This document shows positions 28,413-36,500 of a stretch of DNA of 64,000 nucleotides, piece by piece. The stretch lies in the NCBI RefSeq assembly GCF_000217795.1, contig NC_015681.1:1045244-1109243 (forward strand), read 5' to 3'. Under the pieces are notes generated by a model. That model searched no databases. It was not told where the DNA came from and was given only the letters and a program-made list of their open reading frames with translations. This DNA comes from Thermodesulfatator indicus DSM 15286. GTDB taxonomy: Bacteria > Desulfobacterota > Thermodesulfobacteria > Thermodesulfobacteriales > Thermodesulfatatoraceae. How positions within the stretch are numbered: the first letter of the stretch is position 1; the number at the start of each line of letters is the position of its first letter. A program made the translations under genes and the position numbers.

Positions 28413-29086
28413 GAAAGGAAAATTTCTTGAGGAAAAAATTTTTTGAGGCTGCCGCCTGGGTAACGTAAGGCCCAGAGTCCGGCCGCTCTGGCACCTAAAA
28501 CATCGTCAGATAGGCTATCCCCTATCATTAAAGCCCTGTTCGGAGAAATTTTTAGCCTTTCGCAGGCCAGGTGAAAAATTTCAGGCTCTGGCTTCATAAA
28601 GCCTGCTTCACAGGATACTAGAATGTCTTCAAATAAGTGTTCAAGGCCAAAGGCTTTAATCAAGCGAATGAGCCTTTCGTCCCAGTTAGAAAGAATAGCC
28701 AGCCTGCGGCCAGAGGCCTTAAGAGCAGAAAGGGTTTCTTCGGTATCTGGGGACAGGCGAAAATATTTTGGGTTAGCAAAACATTCATATCCTTTTAAAT
28801 AAGCGGCTTCAGGGTCTTTGAGCTTCCCAAAAAAAGAAATGGTTTTAAGAAACACCTCGCGCCAGCCTTCAAAACAGCTTTCAGGAGAGGCCTTCCAGTT
28901 TCCACGAAGGCTCAAATAAACCTTTAAAAAAGTTTTTTGGAGTTCAGAAGCGTCAACTAACAGGCCATATTCACGGCAAATTTCTGCGTAAATATAGCCC
29001 ACTGGCGGGGTGATGTGAAAAAGGGTTCCTTCAGCGTCAAAAAAGACTGCTTCAATTTTTTCCCAGATATTTTGGGGTAGCATCAT
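28409..29086 (-). CDS. HAD-superfamily hydrolase
   Basis: This 225-residue haloacid-dehalogenase-like phosphatase has motif I FFDAEGTLF with the nucleophile Asp, motif II LAILSNWD, motif III MKPEPEIF and motif IV IGDSLSDDVLGA. Motif I has Glu where most phosphatases have the second Asp (DxE rather than DxD), as in a minority subfamily, so the activity may be unusual. The start overlaps the radical SAM stop (ATGA). A second ATG at 29083 has better spacing to GGAGG. The substrate is unknown. Confidence 0.82.
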   Translation of the reverse strand: MMLPQNIWEKIEAVFFDAEGTLFHITPPVGYIYAEICREYGLLVDASELQKTFLKVYLSLRGNWKASPESCFEGWREVFLKTISFFGKLKDPEAAYLKGYECFANPKYFRLSPDTEETLSALKASGRRLAILSNWDERLIRLIKAFGLEHLFEDILVSCEAGFMKPEPEIFHLACERLKISPNRALMIGDSLSDDVLGARAAGLWALRYPGGSLKKFFPQEIFLS

Positions 29087-30105
29087 TCCTCCAGCGGCGG
29101 CAAAGTTGAACGCAGGTTTTCGTAAAAGGCCTTAGGGGCCAATTCTTCAAATACTCCTGTTTGGGCCAGAAATCGCCTCACTTCAACGCAAAGATGACAT
29201 TTGCCGGCAAAGAATTTATTTTCAAGCTCAAGGCCAAACTCATTTTGGGCAAAAATAAAAAGCCCGTAAGGGCCTTCTTCAACGAGAATTTTAACTAAAG
29301 GAAGTTTACGATAATCAAAAGTTTTAACAAAAGCAGCCAGGTCTTCTATTTTTCCCAGGCTTAAGCCGCCACAAAAAAGAGGTATATAATGGCCATAGGG
29401 GTCAAAATGGACATGGCCTGAGAGGAGAATTTCGCGAAGGCAATTCTCACGGGCAAAATGTTCTGGAGGATATTTGCTAGGGGCTAAAAAACCTAGCTCC
29501 ACACCGGCTCGGCCCCCTGGAATTAAGGCATAACCGTCCCAGAATAGACTCCCCGCGGCCTCGTTACCAAAAGTTTTAATCCAGTTATTAAGCGGGATGG
29601 GTTTTTCCCGGCTAAAACGGTCTATCAAGTCAATAAACTGCCACATATAAACGATTACGTTGCCGGCTCCAAGAATCTTTTCTGAAACCCTGATCGCGGT
29701 AAGCGTCCGCTTAAGGGGGATAGTTTCTGCGTGAAAAGGACTAACAGAAATGAGAATGCTTCTTAAGCCAGCATCTTTCAAAAGCTTTAACTTTTCTACA
29801 CCGGTTGCGTAATCGACGCACCACCCGGCATTTGTTTCTACGTATTCTAGGGGAACGCCAAGCTCTGTGCATTTTTCCACGGCAAATAGCAAAAGGTCAA
29901 AATTCAGAAAGGCTTCGCCACCGGCCAGATGAAACCCCTTAAGGTTTTCTGAAGTTTCTTTTAGGCCGCGTAAGAGATTTTCTAAAAAATCGCGAGACAT
30001 CCAGTCTTGCCACTTGGAGCCACAAGCGTAAACACAATGCCTACACCCACTCTGGCAACGATAAGAAAGCATTATGCCGCCAGAATCGAGAGGTTTAAGC
30101 TTCAT
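29083..30105 (-). CDS. Radical SAM protein of unknown function
   Basis: This 340-residue protein has the radical SAM cluster motif Cys17-x3-Cys21-x2-Cys24 (CQSGCRHCVYAC) at its start and HLAGGEAFLN as the SAM-binding GGE. Additional cysteines near the C-terminus (LFCGG, KCHLCVEV) could hold an auxiliary cluster or zinc. The central DPYGHYIPLFCGG resembles radical SAM proteins with SPASM-like tails, but I cannot assign a substrate. It overlaps the nitrilase fusion gene by 11 bases and the HAD gene by 4, so all three form one transcript. Confidence 0.8.
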   Translation of the reverse strand: MKLKPLDSGGIMLSYRCQSGCRHCVYACGSKWQDWMSRDFLENLLRGLKETSENLKGFHLAGGEAFLNFDLLLFAVEKCTELGVPLEYVETNAGWCVDYATGVEKLKLLKDAGLRSILISVSPFHAETIPLKRTLTAIRVSEKILGAGNVIVYMWQFIDLIDRFSREKPIPLNNWIKTFGNEAAGSLFWDGYALIPGGRAGVELGFLAPSKYPPEHFARENCLREILLSGHVHFDPYGHYIPLFCGGLSLGKIEDLAAFVKTFDYRKLPLVKILVEEGPYGLFIFAQNEFGLELENKFFAGKCHLCVEVRRFLAQTGVFEELAPKAFYENLRSTLPPLEE

Positions 30106-31297
30106 TTTTTCTGATTTTTTCTATGATTTTGGTAGTAGATATCTCATGTTCGAAAGGAATACGCAAGACTTTTCCGCCATAACTTTTAACAAAACTGGCC
30201 CCAACTATTTTTTCTTCTGGCCAGTCCGCTCCTTTGACCAGGATGTCTGGTCGCAGGGTCTTGATGAGCTTTTCTGGTGTATCTTCATCAAAGAAAACAA
30301 CGTAGTCAACCACCGAAAGGGCGGCTAAGACCTTAGCCCTGTTTTCCTGAGGATTTATAGGCCGTTCTGGGCCTTTAATTCTTTTAACTGAGGCGTCAGA
30401 ATTAAGGCCTATTACCAGAAAGTCTCCTGCTTCGCGGGCCCTGGCAAGATAGCTAACATGGCCGGCGTGAAGCAAGTCAAAACAACCGTTAGTAAAAACA
30501 AGCTTTTGCCCAAGCGCCTTGCGCCGCCTAACCCGCTGGCAAAGTTCTTCTAGAGGCAGGATTTTTTCGGATAAAAGTGATGGGGAGACCGTGCGTGAAG
30601 TAACAAACAGTTGGCGAGCTTTTTCAAGGGCAGAAAAGTCCAGTTCTAAAAGGGTGATACCGCCAAAAGATTCTGATATTATTTTACCCCAGGGATCAAA
30701 GGCCACGCTTTGGCCACCAAGTTCAATGCCTTCTACCTGGCCCCTGGCGTTTACCCCAAGGCAAAAGACCTGGTTTTCTATAGCGCGGGTGCGCAAAAGG
30801 GTGTGGAAATGGGGCAGCCGTGCTTTAGGCCAGGCTGCTAAGCAAAATAGCACGTGGGCCCCTTCGGCAACAAGCTTTTTGGCTATCTCCGGAAATCTCA
30901 AGTCATAACAGATAAAAACTCCAATAGGCACACCCTTGAGTGTAAAAGGCGGAAGGAGACGGCCTGGTTTAAAGCCCTTTTTCTCGTCAAAGCCCGGAAA
31001 AAGATTTATCTTTTCCGCCACCTTGGTGATGGATTCAGGTGTTATTAGCCAGGCGGCACTTTTGGCTTTGCTGATATCCGCTCCGCCGATAAGTAAAGGG
31101 CTTTTTAACTTTTTCTGGATAGTAGGAAAAGCCTTTTTCAGGAAACTAGCCTCAAGGGCCTTTTCGTATCCGGAAATACCCAACTCTGGGGCTACCACGA
31201 GATCTGCTTCTGGGGCTTTCTCCAGAAGTTCAAGAAGACCGGCCAGAGTTTTTTCCGGTTCAGCGTAAAAAGGGTATTCCAGTATGCCTATTTTCAT
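30095..31297 (-). CDS. Nitrilase-family amidohydrolase fused to HldE-type adenylyltransferase
   Basis: Residues about 1-240 are a carbon-nitrogen hydrolase with the Glu-Lys-Cys triad in APELGISGYE, EKINLFPGFDEK and GVFICYDLRFPE. Residues about 250-400 are the second domain of RfaE/HldE, which adenylates a heptose 1-phosphate. It shows FTNGCFDLLHAGHVSYLARA with the catalytic HxGH, GLNSDASVKRIKGPERPINP and DILVKGADW. Both halves look catalytically intact and the frame is continuous. The HldE kinase half is not in the window. Whether the fused enzymes share a pathway is unknown. Confidence 0.88.
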   Translation of the reverse strand: MKIGILEYPFYAEPEKTLAGLLELLEKAPEADLVVAPELGISGYEKALEASFLKKAFPTIQKKLKSPLLIGGADISKAKSAAWLITPESITKVAEKINLFPGFDEKKGFKPGRLLPPFTLKGVPIGVFICYDLRFPEIAKKLVAEGAHVLFCLAAWPKARLPHFHTLLRTRAIENQVFCLGVNARGQVEGIELGGQSVAFDPWGKIISESFGGITLLELDFSALEKARQLFVTSRTVSPSLLSEKILPLEELCQRVRRRKALGQKLVFTNGCFDLLHAGHVSYLARAREAGDFLVIGLNSDASVKRIKGPERPINPQENRAKVLAALSVVDYVVFFDEDTPEKLIKTLRPDILVKGADWPEEKIVGASFVKSYGGKVLRIPFEHEISTTKIIEKIRKNEA

Positions 31298-31308
31298 GGA
31301 AGTGCATT

Positions 31309-31974
31309 TTAGCCTCTTCTGGCCAGGGTAGCCACTTCTATTTTAGCGGCTCCGGCCTTTAAAAGTACGCGGGCACACTCCGCCAGCGTAGCGCCAGTGG
31401 TAAGCACATCATCAAATAACAATATCTTTTTCCCCTCCACCAACGCGAAATCTGTGACCTTGAAGGCCCCTTTTATGTTTTTGACTCTGGCCTGGCGAGT
31501 AAGTCCGGCCTGGGGCCTGGTATTTTTGTGACGAATTAGCAACTCTTTTACGGCGTTTTGGCCGAATATTTCCCGGGCCAGAAATAAAGTCTGGTTAAAA
31601 CCTCTTTGGGCCAGGCGTTTAGGATGAAGCGGCACCGGACACACCACGAATTCTTCAGGCAAAGGTAAAAACTCTTTACGAAAGAATCTTCCCATTTCTC
31701 GTATTAGGTGGACACTTTCCTTGTATTTGAGGGCTTTAATGGCCCTTTTCAAGGGCTCTTCATATAAAAAGGGAGTTTTTAAGGGCAAGAAAAGCTCATC
31801 TTTACTCAAAAAGCCTACTTCGTTGCGAGGGAGTTTCTCGGCACAGCTTTTACAAAATAGGTTTTCGTTTGTTTCTAGGAGTTTTTTGCAAAGAAAACAA
31901 TATCTTGGGAAAATTAAATCAAGTAGGGAATTGGTTAGCTTTTTTAGGCTGAGTTGTTTTGTTTGTTGCCACAT
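31309..31974 (-). CDS. comF: ComF-family phosphoribosyltransferase-like protein
   Basis: This 221-residue protein has an N-terminal zinc finger (CFLCKKLL and CKSCAEKL) and a phosphoribosyltransferase-like domain ending ILLFDDVLTTGATLAEC. ComF helps DNA uptake and recombination in naturally competent bacteria and is widespread with unclear function. Conserved VPLHPKRLAQRGFNQ and NTRPQAGLTRQAR are present. No ribosome site precedes the ATG. The gene is followed 11 bases later by the nitrilase fusion. Confidence 0.88.
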   Translation of the reverse strand: MWQQTKQLSLKKLTNSLLDLIFPRYCFLCKKLLETNENLFCKSCAEKLPRNEVGFLSKDELFLPLKTPFLYEEPLKRAIKALKYKESVHLIREMGRFFRKEFLPLPEEFVVCPVPLHPKRLAQRGFNQTLFLAREIFGQNAVKELLIRHKNTRPQAGLTRQARVKNIKGAFKVTDFALVEGKKILLFDDVLTTGATLAECARVLLKAGAAKIEVATLARRG

Positions 31975-32076
31975 GGTTATAACGAATAAATCGGCCAGGA
32001 ATTTTTGAATATAAAGTTGTTTTTGGAATGAGTTAAAAATAAATAGAAAATGCCGTTGTTATGGCAAGGCCACTTA

Positions 32077-32151
32077 GCCCTCTAAAATGTTGTGTATAGG
32101 CTGTCAGTAAACACCTGTGCTTTCCATGGCTACAATGGGACAATTCTTAAA
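32077..32151 (-). pseudogene. IS110-family transposase remnant
   Basis: On the minus strand the bases read KNCPIVAMESTGVY, then a TGA where Trp is expected, then QPIHNILEG and TAA. The MESTGVYW-P motif is the conserved core of IS110/IS1111-type transposases. Only about 25 codons remain, with no ends visible. It lies between the degP terminator and comF; the rest of the gap 31975-32182 shows nothing else. Confidence 0.65.
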
Positions 32152-32152
32152 A

Positions 32153-32177
32153 AGGGCCCGACTAAAAGTCGGGCCCT
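32153..32177 (-). terminator. Rho-independent terminator of the degP operon
   Basis: An 11-bp GC-rich stem AGGGCCCGACT/AGTCGGGCCCT with a 3-base loop is followed on the minus strand by TTTTT. It lies 6 bases past the degP stop. Confidence 0.88.
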
Positions 32178-32182
32178 AAAAA

Positions 32183-33679
32183 CTACCTTAAGCGGATGCT
32201 TACATAACGTCTAAATTCTTTATCTCTGACAAGGAAAAGAACTATTCCTGTTTTCTTACTAAGTGCTAAAGCTTCAACAAATTCCTTAAGGTTGTGGACT
32301 CGACGGTGATTTACCTCTTCGATCAGCATACCTGGACGCAAACCAGCGATATCTGCGGGGCTACCAGGGGCTACACCTGTAATAACTACGCCTTCATTTA
32401 CTCCATAACCCAGCTGTTCGGCCAAGGCCGGCGTAAGAGGCTTTACCTCTAGTCCTAACTTTTGCAATAACTCATTTTGACCGGTAAGGATACTAAAACT
32501 TTGAGGTTGGGAACCGATAACAACTTCAAGCTCCTTTTTATGGCCTTTTCTGAATACCACCATCTTGACTTTAGTTCCTGGAGAAGTAAGGGCTACTAAA
32601 GTGCGCAATTCAGCGACATTTTTGACGGGTTTACCATTATATTCGACAATTATGTCTCCGGGTTTAAGCCCTGCCTTATCAGCGGGGGAATTGGGAGCTA
32701 CATCTGTTACCAAAGCCCCTTCAGGCTTTTCTAAGCCAAAGGATTTAGCCAGATCTTCATTGAGATCCTGAATTACCACTCCAAGCCATCCCCTTACCAC
32801 CTTGCCTTTTTCTATCAGCTGTTTAGCAATCACCTTGACCATATTAATGGGAATAGCAAAACCTATCCCCATGTAACCGCCTGACCGAGTAAAAATGGCG
32901 GTATTCATCCCAATAGCTTCACCTCTAAGGTTGACTAATGGTCCTCCAGAATTACCCGGATTAATAGCCGCATCGGTTTGAATAAAGTCTTCATAGTCAG
33001 TGATGCCCATACCTGAACGACCTTTGGCACTAATTACACCTACGGTGACGGTTTGGGTAAGGCCAAAGGGATTACCGATAGCTATAACCCATTCACCAAC
33101 CTGAATCTTATCTGAATCGCCTAGGGGAAGAACTGGCAAGTTATCGGCCTTGATTTTGAGTACCGCTACATCAGAAGCCGGGTCTGTACCTACTATTTTG
33201 GCCTTAAATTCTCGGCCATCGGCAAGCTTTACTGTAACTTTATCCGCATTAGCCACCACGTGATTATTAGTAATGATATATCCGTCTTTGCTTATAATAA
33301 AACCTGAGCCCGCTGCCATTTGCTTGTATTTGTGGGGGAAACGTTCTCTGAAAAATCTTTCAAAAAAGTCTGGACCAAAAAAGTCAAAAGGACTGCCAAA
33401 AGGAAAAGGTTCCATGGCAGGCCCTTGTTTTACTATCACCTTTTCAACTTGAACAAAAACTACAGCTGGCCCAGCTTTTTTGGCTACCTGGGCAAAAGCA
33501 TGTGAAAGTTTTATGGCCAAATTGATGGCTTCTTGATCTTGAACTTTATTCTGAGTGGTAACGGCTTTATTTTCTTCTGTCCTTTTTACTTTGAAAATTT
33601 CCTCAAAAACCGAGGCATTAGCATTAACATTCGCCAAAAAAACGAAAAATAACAAAATAACTCCTATTTTAGACCTCAT
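32183..33679 (-). CDS. degP: Periplasmic serine protease DegP/HtrA
   Basis: This 498-residue exported protease and chaperone degrades or holds misfolded envelope proteins. It has a signal peptide ending near NANAS and a long Gln-loop region with FPFGSPFDFFGPDFF. The trypsin-like triad is His in TNNHVV, Asp in SDVAVLKI and Ser in NPGNSGGPL. Two PDZ domains follow (GALVTDVAPNSPADKAGLKP and GVVITGVAPGSPADIAGLRP). It is the last gene of an operon and sits 15 bases after the HPF::sigma gene. The HtrA architecture is complete. Confidence 0.96.
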   Translation of the reverse strand: MRSKIGVILLFFVFLANVNANASVFEEIFKVKRTEENKAVTTQNKVQDQEAINLAIKLSHAFAQVAKKAGPAVVFVQVEKVIVKQGPAMEPFPFGSPFDFFGPDFFERFFRERFPHKYKQMAAGSGFIISKDGYIITNNHVVANADKVTVKLADGREFKAKIVGTDPASDVAVLKIKADNLPVLPLGDSDKIQVGEWVIAIGNPFGLTQTVTVGVISAKGRSGMGITDYEDFIQTDAAINPGNSGGPLVNLRGEAIGMNTAIFTRSGGYMGIGFAIPINMVKVIAKQLIEKGKVVRGWLGVVIQDLNEDLAKSFGLEKPEGALVTDVAPNSPADKAGLKPGDIIVEYNGKPVKNVAELRTLVALTSPGTKVKMVVFRKGHKKELEVVIGSQPQSFSILTGQNELLQKLGLEVKPLTPALAEQLGYGVNEGVVITGVAPGSPADIAGLRPGMLIEEVNHRRVHNLKEFVEALALSKKTGIVLFLVRDKEFRRYVSIRLR

Positions 33680-33694
33680 TTTAAAACCTCCTTT

Positions 33695-34744
33695 TTATTT
33701 TGCTTCTACTTCCTCTTCTATTTCTTTGGGCTTAGCCCCTAAGGCCTGCCAGCGCTGCCGTATATACTCACGTACTTCTTCTATGTCTTGGCGAACGCTT
33801 TCTTCGTCTCGCCCCTGAAGTTTGGCTATCTCTGCAAAACTTAGACCATCAAGAACATGCCAAACAAAAGCCTGCCGTTTTTCTTCAGGCACTCTTGAAA
33901 GCTCTCGCATGATAAGATTGTTAAGTTCTTCCGCTGAAAGAGCTTCTTCAGGTTCGGTAACCTCTCCCGCTGGTAATACATCTTCCCAACGAAGTCTTTC
34001 TTCTTCAAAAAAGTAGGGACTTTCAGGCATTTCCTTGAGTTTATAACGTACGTCATCTAAAGGCACAGTTTCTTCCACTGGTATGGCCTCGTGTCCTTCT
34101 TCCTTTAGTTTATTTATCTCTCGCTTGATAATTTCGAGGATTTTCTTATGCAAAGCATGGGCCAAATCTCCCATAGCCACTATTTGGTCGTAGTTTTCAT
34201 AAGCCCAAAGGATAGCCTCATCTACCACATCGCCTGGATCTAAATATTCTGGAGGCAACTCCCCGGTTAGCTGATGAAAAAGTATTTCGCGACGAGCAAT
34301 ACGATAAAGGTCTCGCAAAAGAGGACGCAAACGATCCATAAAACGCTCTTTGAGGTCAGCCTGTTTATCTACGGCCAGTTCTGGTAAGGCCTTGGCCATC
34401 TCTTGTATATAACGCTGATGGCGCTTATAAACATGTTCTCCTCTCAATTCAGAAAGATGACGAGCAAGTTCTTTTTCCAAACGCTCTCTAGCTATTTTAA
34501 AAGCGGTTTTCAGGCGTTTGTGTTCTCCCCTTGCCGAAAGAACTCCCTGAGGGACTGAAAGGGTTAATTGCACGAAATAAAACTTTTTCTTTTCAAGCCC
34601 TTCCACCACGATTCTCAAATGCACCAGGTCAGGGTCAAATTTGTTGGTCAACTTTTCGAAACGTTCAATGATTTTGGCTACATAATTTTCAGCAAGCTTT
34701 TTATCTGCTGGGCTAATATCACGATAAATTACATGATGTTGCAT
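33695..34744 (-). CDS. HPF/RaiA ribosome-binding domain fused to a sigma-70-like factor
   Basis: Residues about 1-105 resemble the ribosome hibernation factor HPF/RaiA (YFVQLTLSVPQGVLSARGEH, then a helix FKIARERLEKELARHL). Residues about 125-215 look like sigma region 2 (LYRIARREILF, LDPGDVVDEAILWAYENYD). After an acidic linker, residues about 285-340 match sigma region 4 (RVPEEKRQAFVWHVLDGLSF, EIAKLQGRDEESVRQDIEEV). The protein is highly charged and cytoplasmic. Loss of the -35 helix specificity cannot be judged. The gene lies between a diadenylate cyclase and degP with gaps of 12 and 15 bases. I know of no characterised homologue with this layout. Confidence 0.75.
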   Translation of the reverse strand: MQHHVIYRDISPADKKLAENYVAKIIERFEKLTNKFDPDLVHLRIVVEGLEKKKFYFVQLTLSVPQGVLSARGEHKRLKTAFKIARERLEKELARHLSELRGEHVYKRHQRYIQEMAKALPELAVDKQADLKERFMDRLRPLLRDLYRIARREILFHQLTGELPPEYLDPGDVVDEAILWAYENYDQIVAMGDLAHALHKKILEIIKREINKLKEEGHEAIPVEETVPLDDVRYKLKEMPESPYFFEEERLRWEDVLPAGEVTEPEEALSAEELNNLIMRELSRVPEEKRQAFVWHVLDGLSFAEIAKLQGRDEESVRQDIEEVREYIRQRWQALGAKPKEIEEEVEAK

Positions 34745-34756
34745 AGTTTCCCTCCT

Positions 34757-35707
34757 TTATTTGATTTCTTCTCTTATTGAAAAAGTTTTTTCTTCCGTAG
34801 GTAATGAACCAAAAATCAAAGGCCTTTCTATTTCCATGATTATTTTCCCACCGTAGAAAACCATAACGGTTCCAGTTGATTCACTAACAGTAATGGCTAC
34901 GGCCTTGGTTATAGCGGTAATAGCCGCTGCAGATCTATGCCGGGTCCCAAGTCCTGGAGGAATATCCACCATAACTCCTCCAGCGCGAATAAAAGCACCA
35001 GCCGTTTCAATTATCCCGTCACCCCTTATGACAAAAGCCCCATCAAGGCTGGCAAATTCTTTGATTGTTTCTTCGAGATGGGGATCAAGAATATTTCGTT
35101 CTTTCTCGTCATATCCTTTGAAGGGGTTTAATATAAGCTGTTCACAATATTCCAGGACTTTCTCGCTATCACCTATGATAAAAGTTGTGCCGATAGGCTT
35201 CCCTTCTCTTCCTTCTACGGCTAGGTCAATGGCTATTTCTAGAACGCGTAAGAAAACTTCTGGCCTAACAACTTCGCGTAAATGTTCAAGCTGATTGACT
35301 TCGAAAAACTCAAACTCTGAACCGATATCTATGATGAAAAGAGAATCTAGTACCCCACTTTCGGCAATTCCAGATAGACAGAGGATTATATCTTGAGGGT
35401 GAAAAATACCTTTAGACACACCTACCAGGACGGCTATTTTCATCTGTCCTAGGCGGGTCAATTTGATATGAGGCACTCTTATAAAAGATACTTTTTCTGG
35501 TAAAGGAAAATTTAATTTATCACGACTTACCAAAACAAGTTGAGCATTTTCCAGTCTTTCCACATAACTTTTGAGTTCTTCTTCATTATGAAAAACATCG
35601 GCGTAAACCATAATGGCTTGCAAGGGAAGACAGTTGGAAAGCTCCACAGCATAATCTAGAAGTTTATCTGTTAGACATTTTTTTAAGTCTAATTTCAGTA
35701 AGTTCAT
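34757..35707 (-). CDS. Diadenylate cyclase (DisA_N/DAC domain)
   Basis: It probably makes the second messenger cyclic di-AMP. The C-terminal half has the DAC active site: DGAFVIRGDGIIETAGAF for the DGA motif and GLGTRHRSAAAITAITKA for the RHR motif. Residues 1-150 form a soluble alpha/beta domain (ILCLSGIAESGVLDSLFIID). It resembles the pyruvate-kinase C-terminal-like domain of archaeal DacZ more than the membrane CdaA type. The start is the ATG at 35707 behind AGGAGG; the longer frame to 35755 lies in yprB. It overlaps yprB by 44 bases. Confidence 0.85.
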   Translation of the reverse strand: MNLLKLDLKKCLTDKLLDYAVELSNCLPLQAIMVYADVFHNEEELKSYVERLENAQLVLVSRDKLNFPLPEKVSFIRVPHIKLTRLGQMKIAVLVGVSKGIFHPQDIILCLSGIAESGVLDSLFIIDIGSEFEFFEVNQLEHLREVVRPEVFLRVLEIAIDLAVEGREGKPIGTTFIIGDSEKVLEYCEQLILNPFKGYDEKERNILDPHLEETIKEFASLDGAFVIRGDGIIETAGAFIRAGGVMVDIPPGLGTRHRSAAAITAITKAVAITVSESTGTVMVFYGGKIIMEIERPLIFGSLPTEEKTFSIREEIK

Positions 35708-36500
35708 ACGGCCTCCTGATAACCCCTTCCGAGGAGACCGTAAGAGCGGGAACATGCCGTGTCAAGACAAGATGTTTTAGGCCTTGATAGGTAATTTCGG
35801 CTAGATATAAAAGATTTATTACGTCTTCTCGATTATAAAGAATAAGCTTTTCTAAAGCTTTTACATCTTTTTGGTGTTGCCACTTGCGCCAGAGCCTTAC
35901 GGCTTCAAAGCCGTCAAGGCCGTCTATCTCGCTGGGACGGGCTAAGCCAAAGACTTTTTCAATACGTTTAAGGCCTCCTTTAAAGCCCAACCGTTTCAGC
36001 AAAGGGCAAAGATCTAAATGGACTTTTGGCATGGGGAGCCAGGGATAGTGATTTCTTAAGAAAGGAAAATCAAAAAAAGAGCCTCCAAAAGTAACTACCA
36101 GTTCGGCATCAGCTAAAATTTGAAGGCCTTCTTCTAAATTTTCTCCAGCAATAAAGGCTTTATATTCTTCTCCATCAAAAAGGCCTAGTACAGTCACTTG
36201 GTTTAGACCCTTCTTTAAACCATCTGTTTCAATATCAAGAAAAAGGGCTCGATTTTTGAATTTTTGATACAAACGCCAGTGATGGCGCTTGGGCAAAATC
36301 TCAGCTAAAGAGGCGAGGTTTTCTTTAAAAATAATGACTTGACTAAGTTTTTTCTTCCAAAAAGAAAGCCTCCCAGGGGATATCCCTGGAAGGCTTTCTG
36401 CTTCCAAAAGCTTCCACCAATGGGTAACACCTTCTTGCCAGAGGAAAAACTCAGTCCTTTCGCTAACCCCTGGCAAAAATAAAAAAGTACGATATAGCAT
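35664..36500 (-). CDS. yprB: YprB-like ribonuclease H-fold exonuclease
   Basis: This 278-residue protein has a DEDD-type 3'-5' exonuclease fold. The metal ligands are in ALFLDIETDG, VVTFGGSFFDFPFLR, VHLDLCPLLKRLGFKGGLKR and ILYNREDVINLLYL. YprB-family proteins have a predicted nucleic-acid processing role but no settled function. The start codon overlaps the ppiC stop by one base (TAATG). The 3' end overlaps the diadenylate cyclase start, so the pair is coupled. Confidence 0.82.
   Translation of the reverse strand: MLYRTFLFLPGVSERTEFFLWQEGVTHWWKLLEAESLPGISPGRLSFWKKKLSQVIIFKENLASLAEILPKRHHWRLYQKFKNRALFLDIETDGLKKGLNQVTVLGLFDGEEYKAFIAGENLEEGLQILADAELVVTFGGSFFDFPFLRNHYPWLPMPKVHLDLCPLLKRLGFKGGLKRIEKVFGLARPSEIDGLDGFEAVRLWRKWQHQKDVKALEKLILYNREDVINLLYLAEITYQGLKHLVLTRHVPALTVSSEGVIRRPYELTEIRLKKMSNR

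Noticed and set aside
30095-31297. Nitrilase::HldE-C fusion as an assembly or frameshift artefact
   Set aside because: The frame is continuous with no internal start or stop signal at the junction, and both domains are complete; read-level proof is still lacking.
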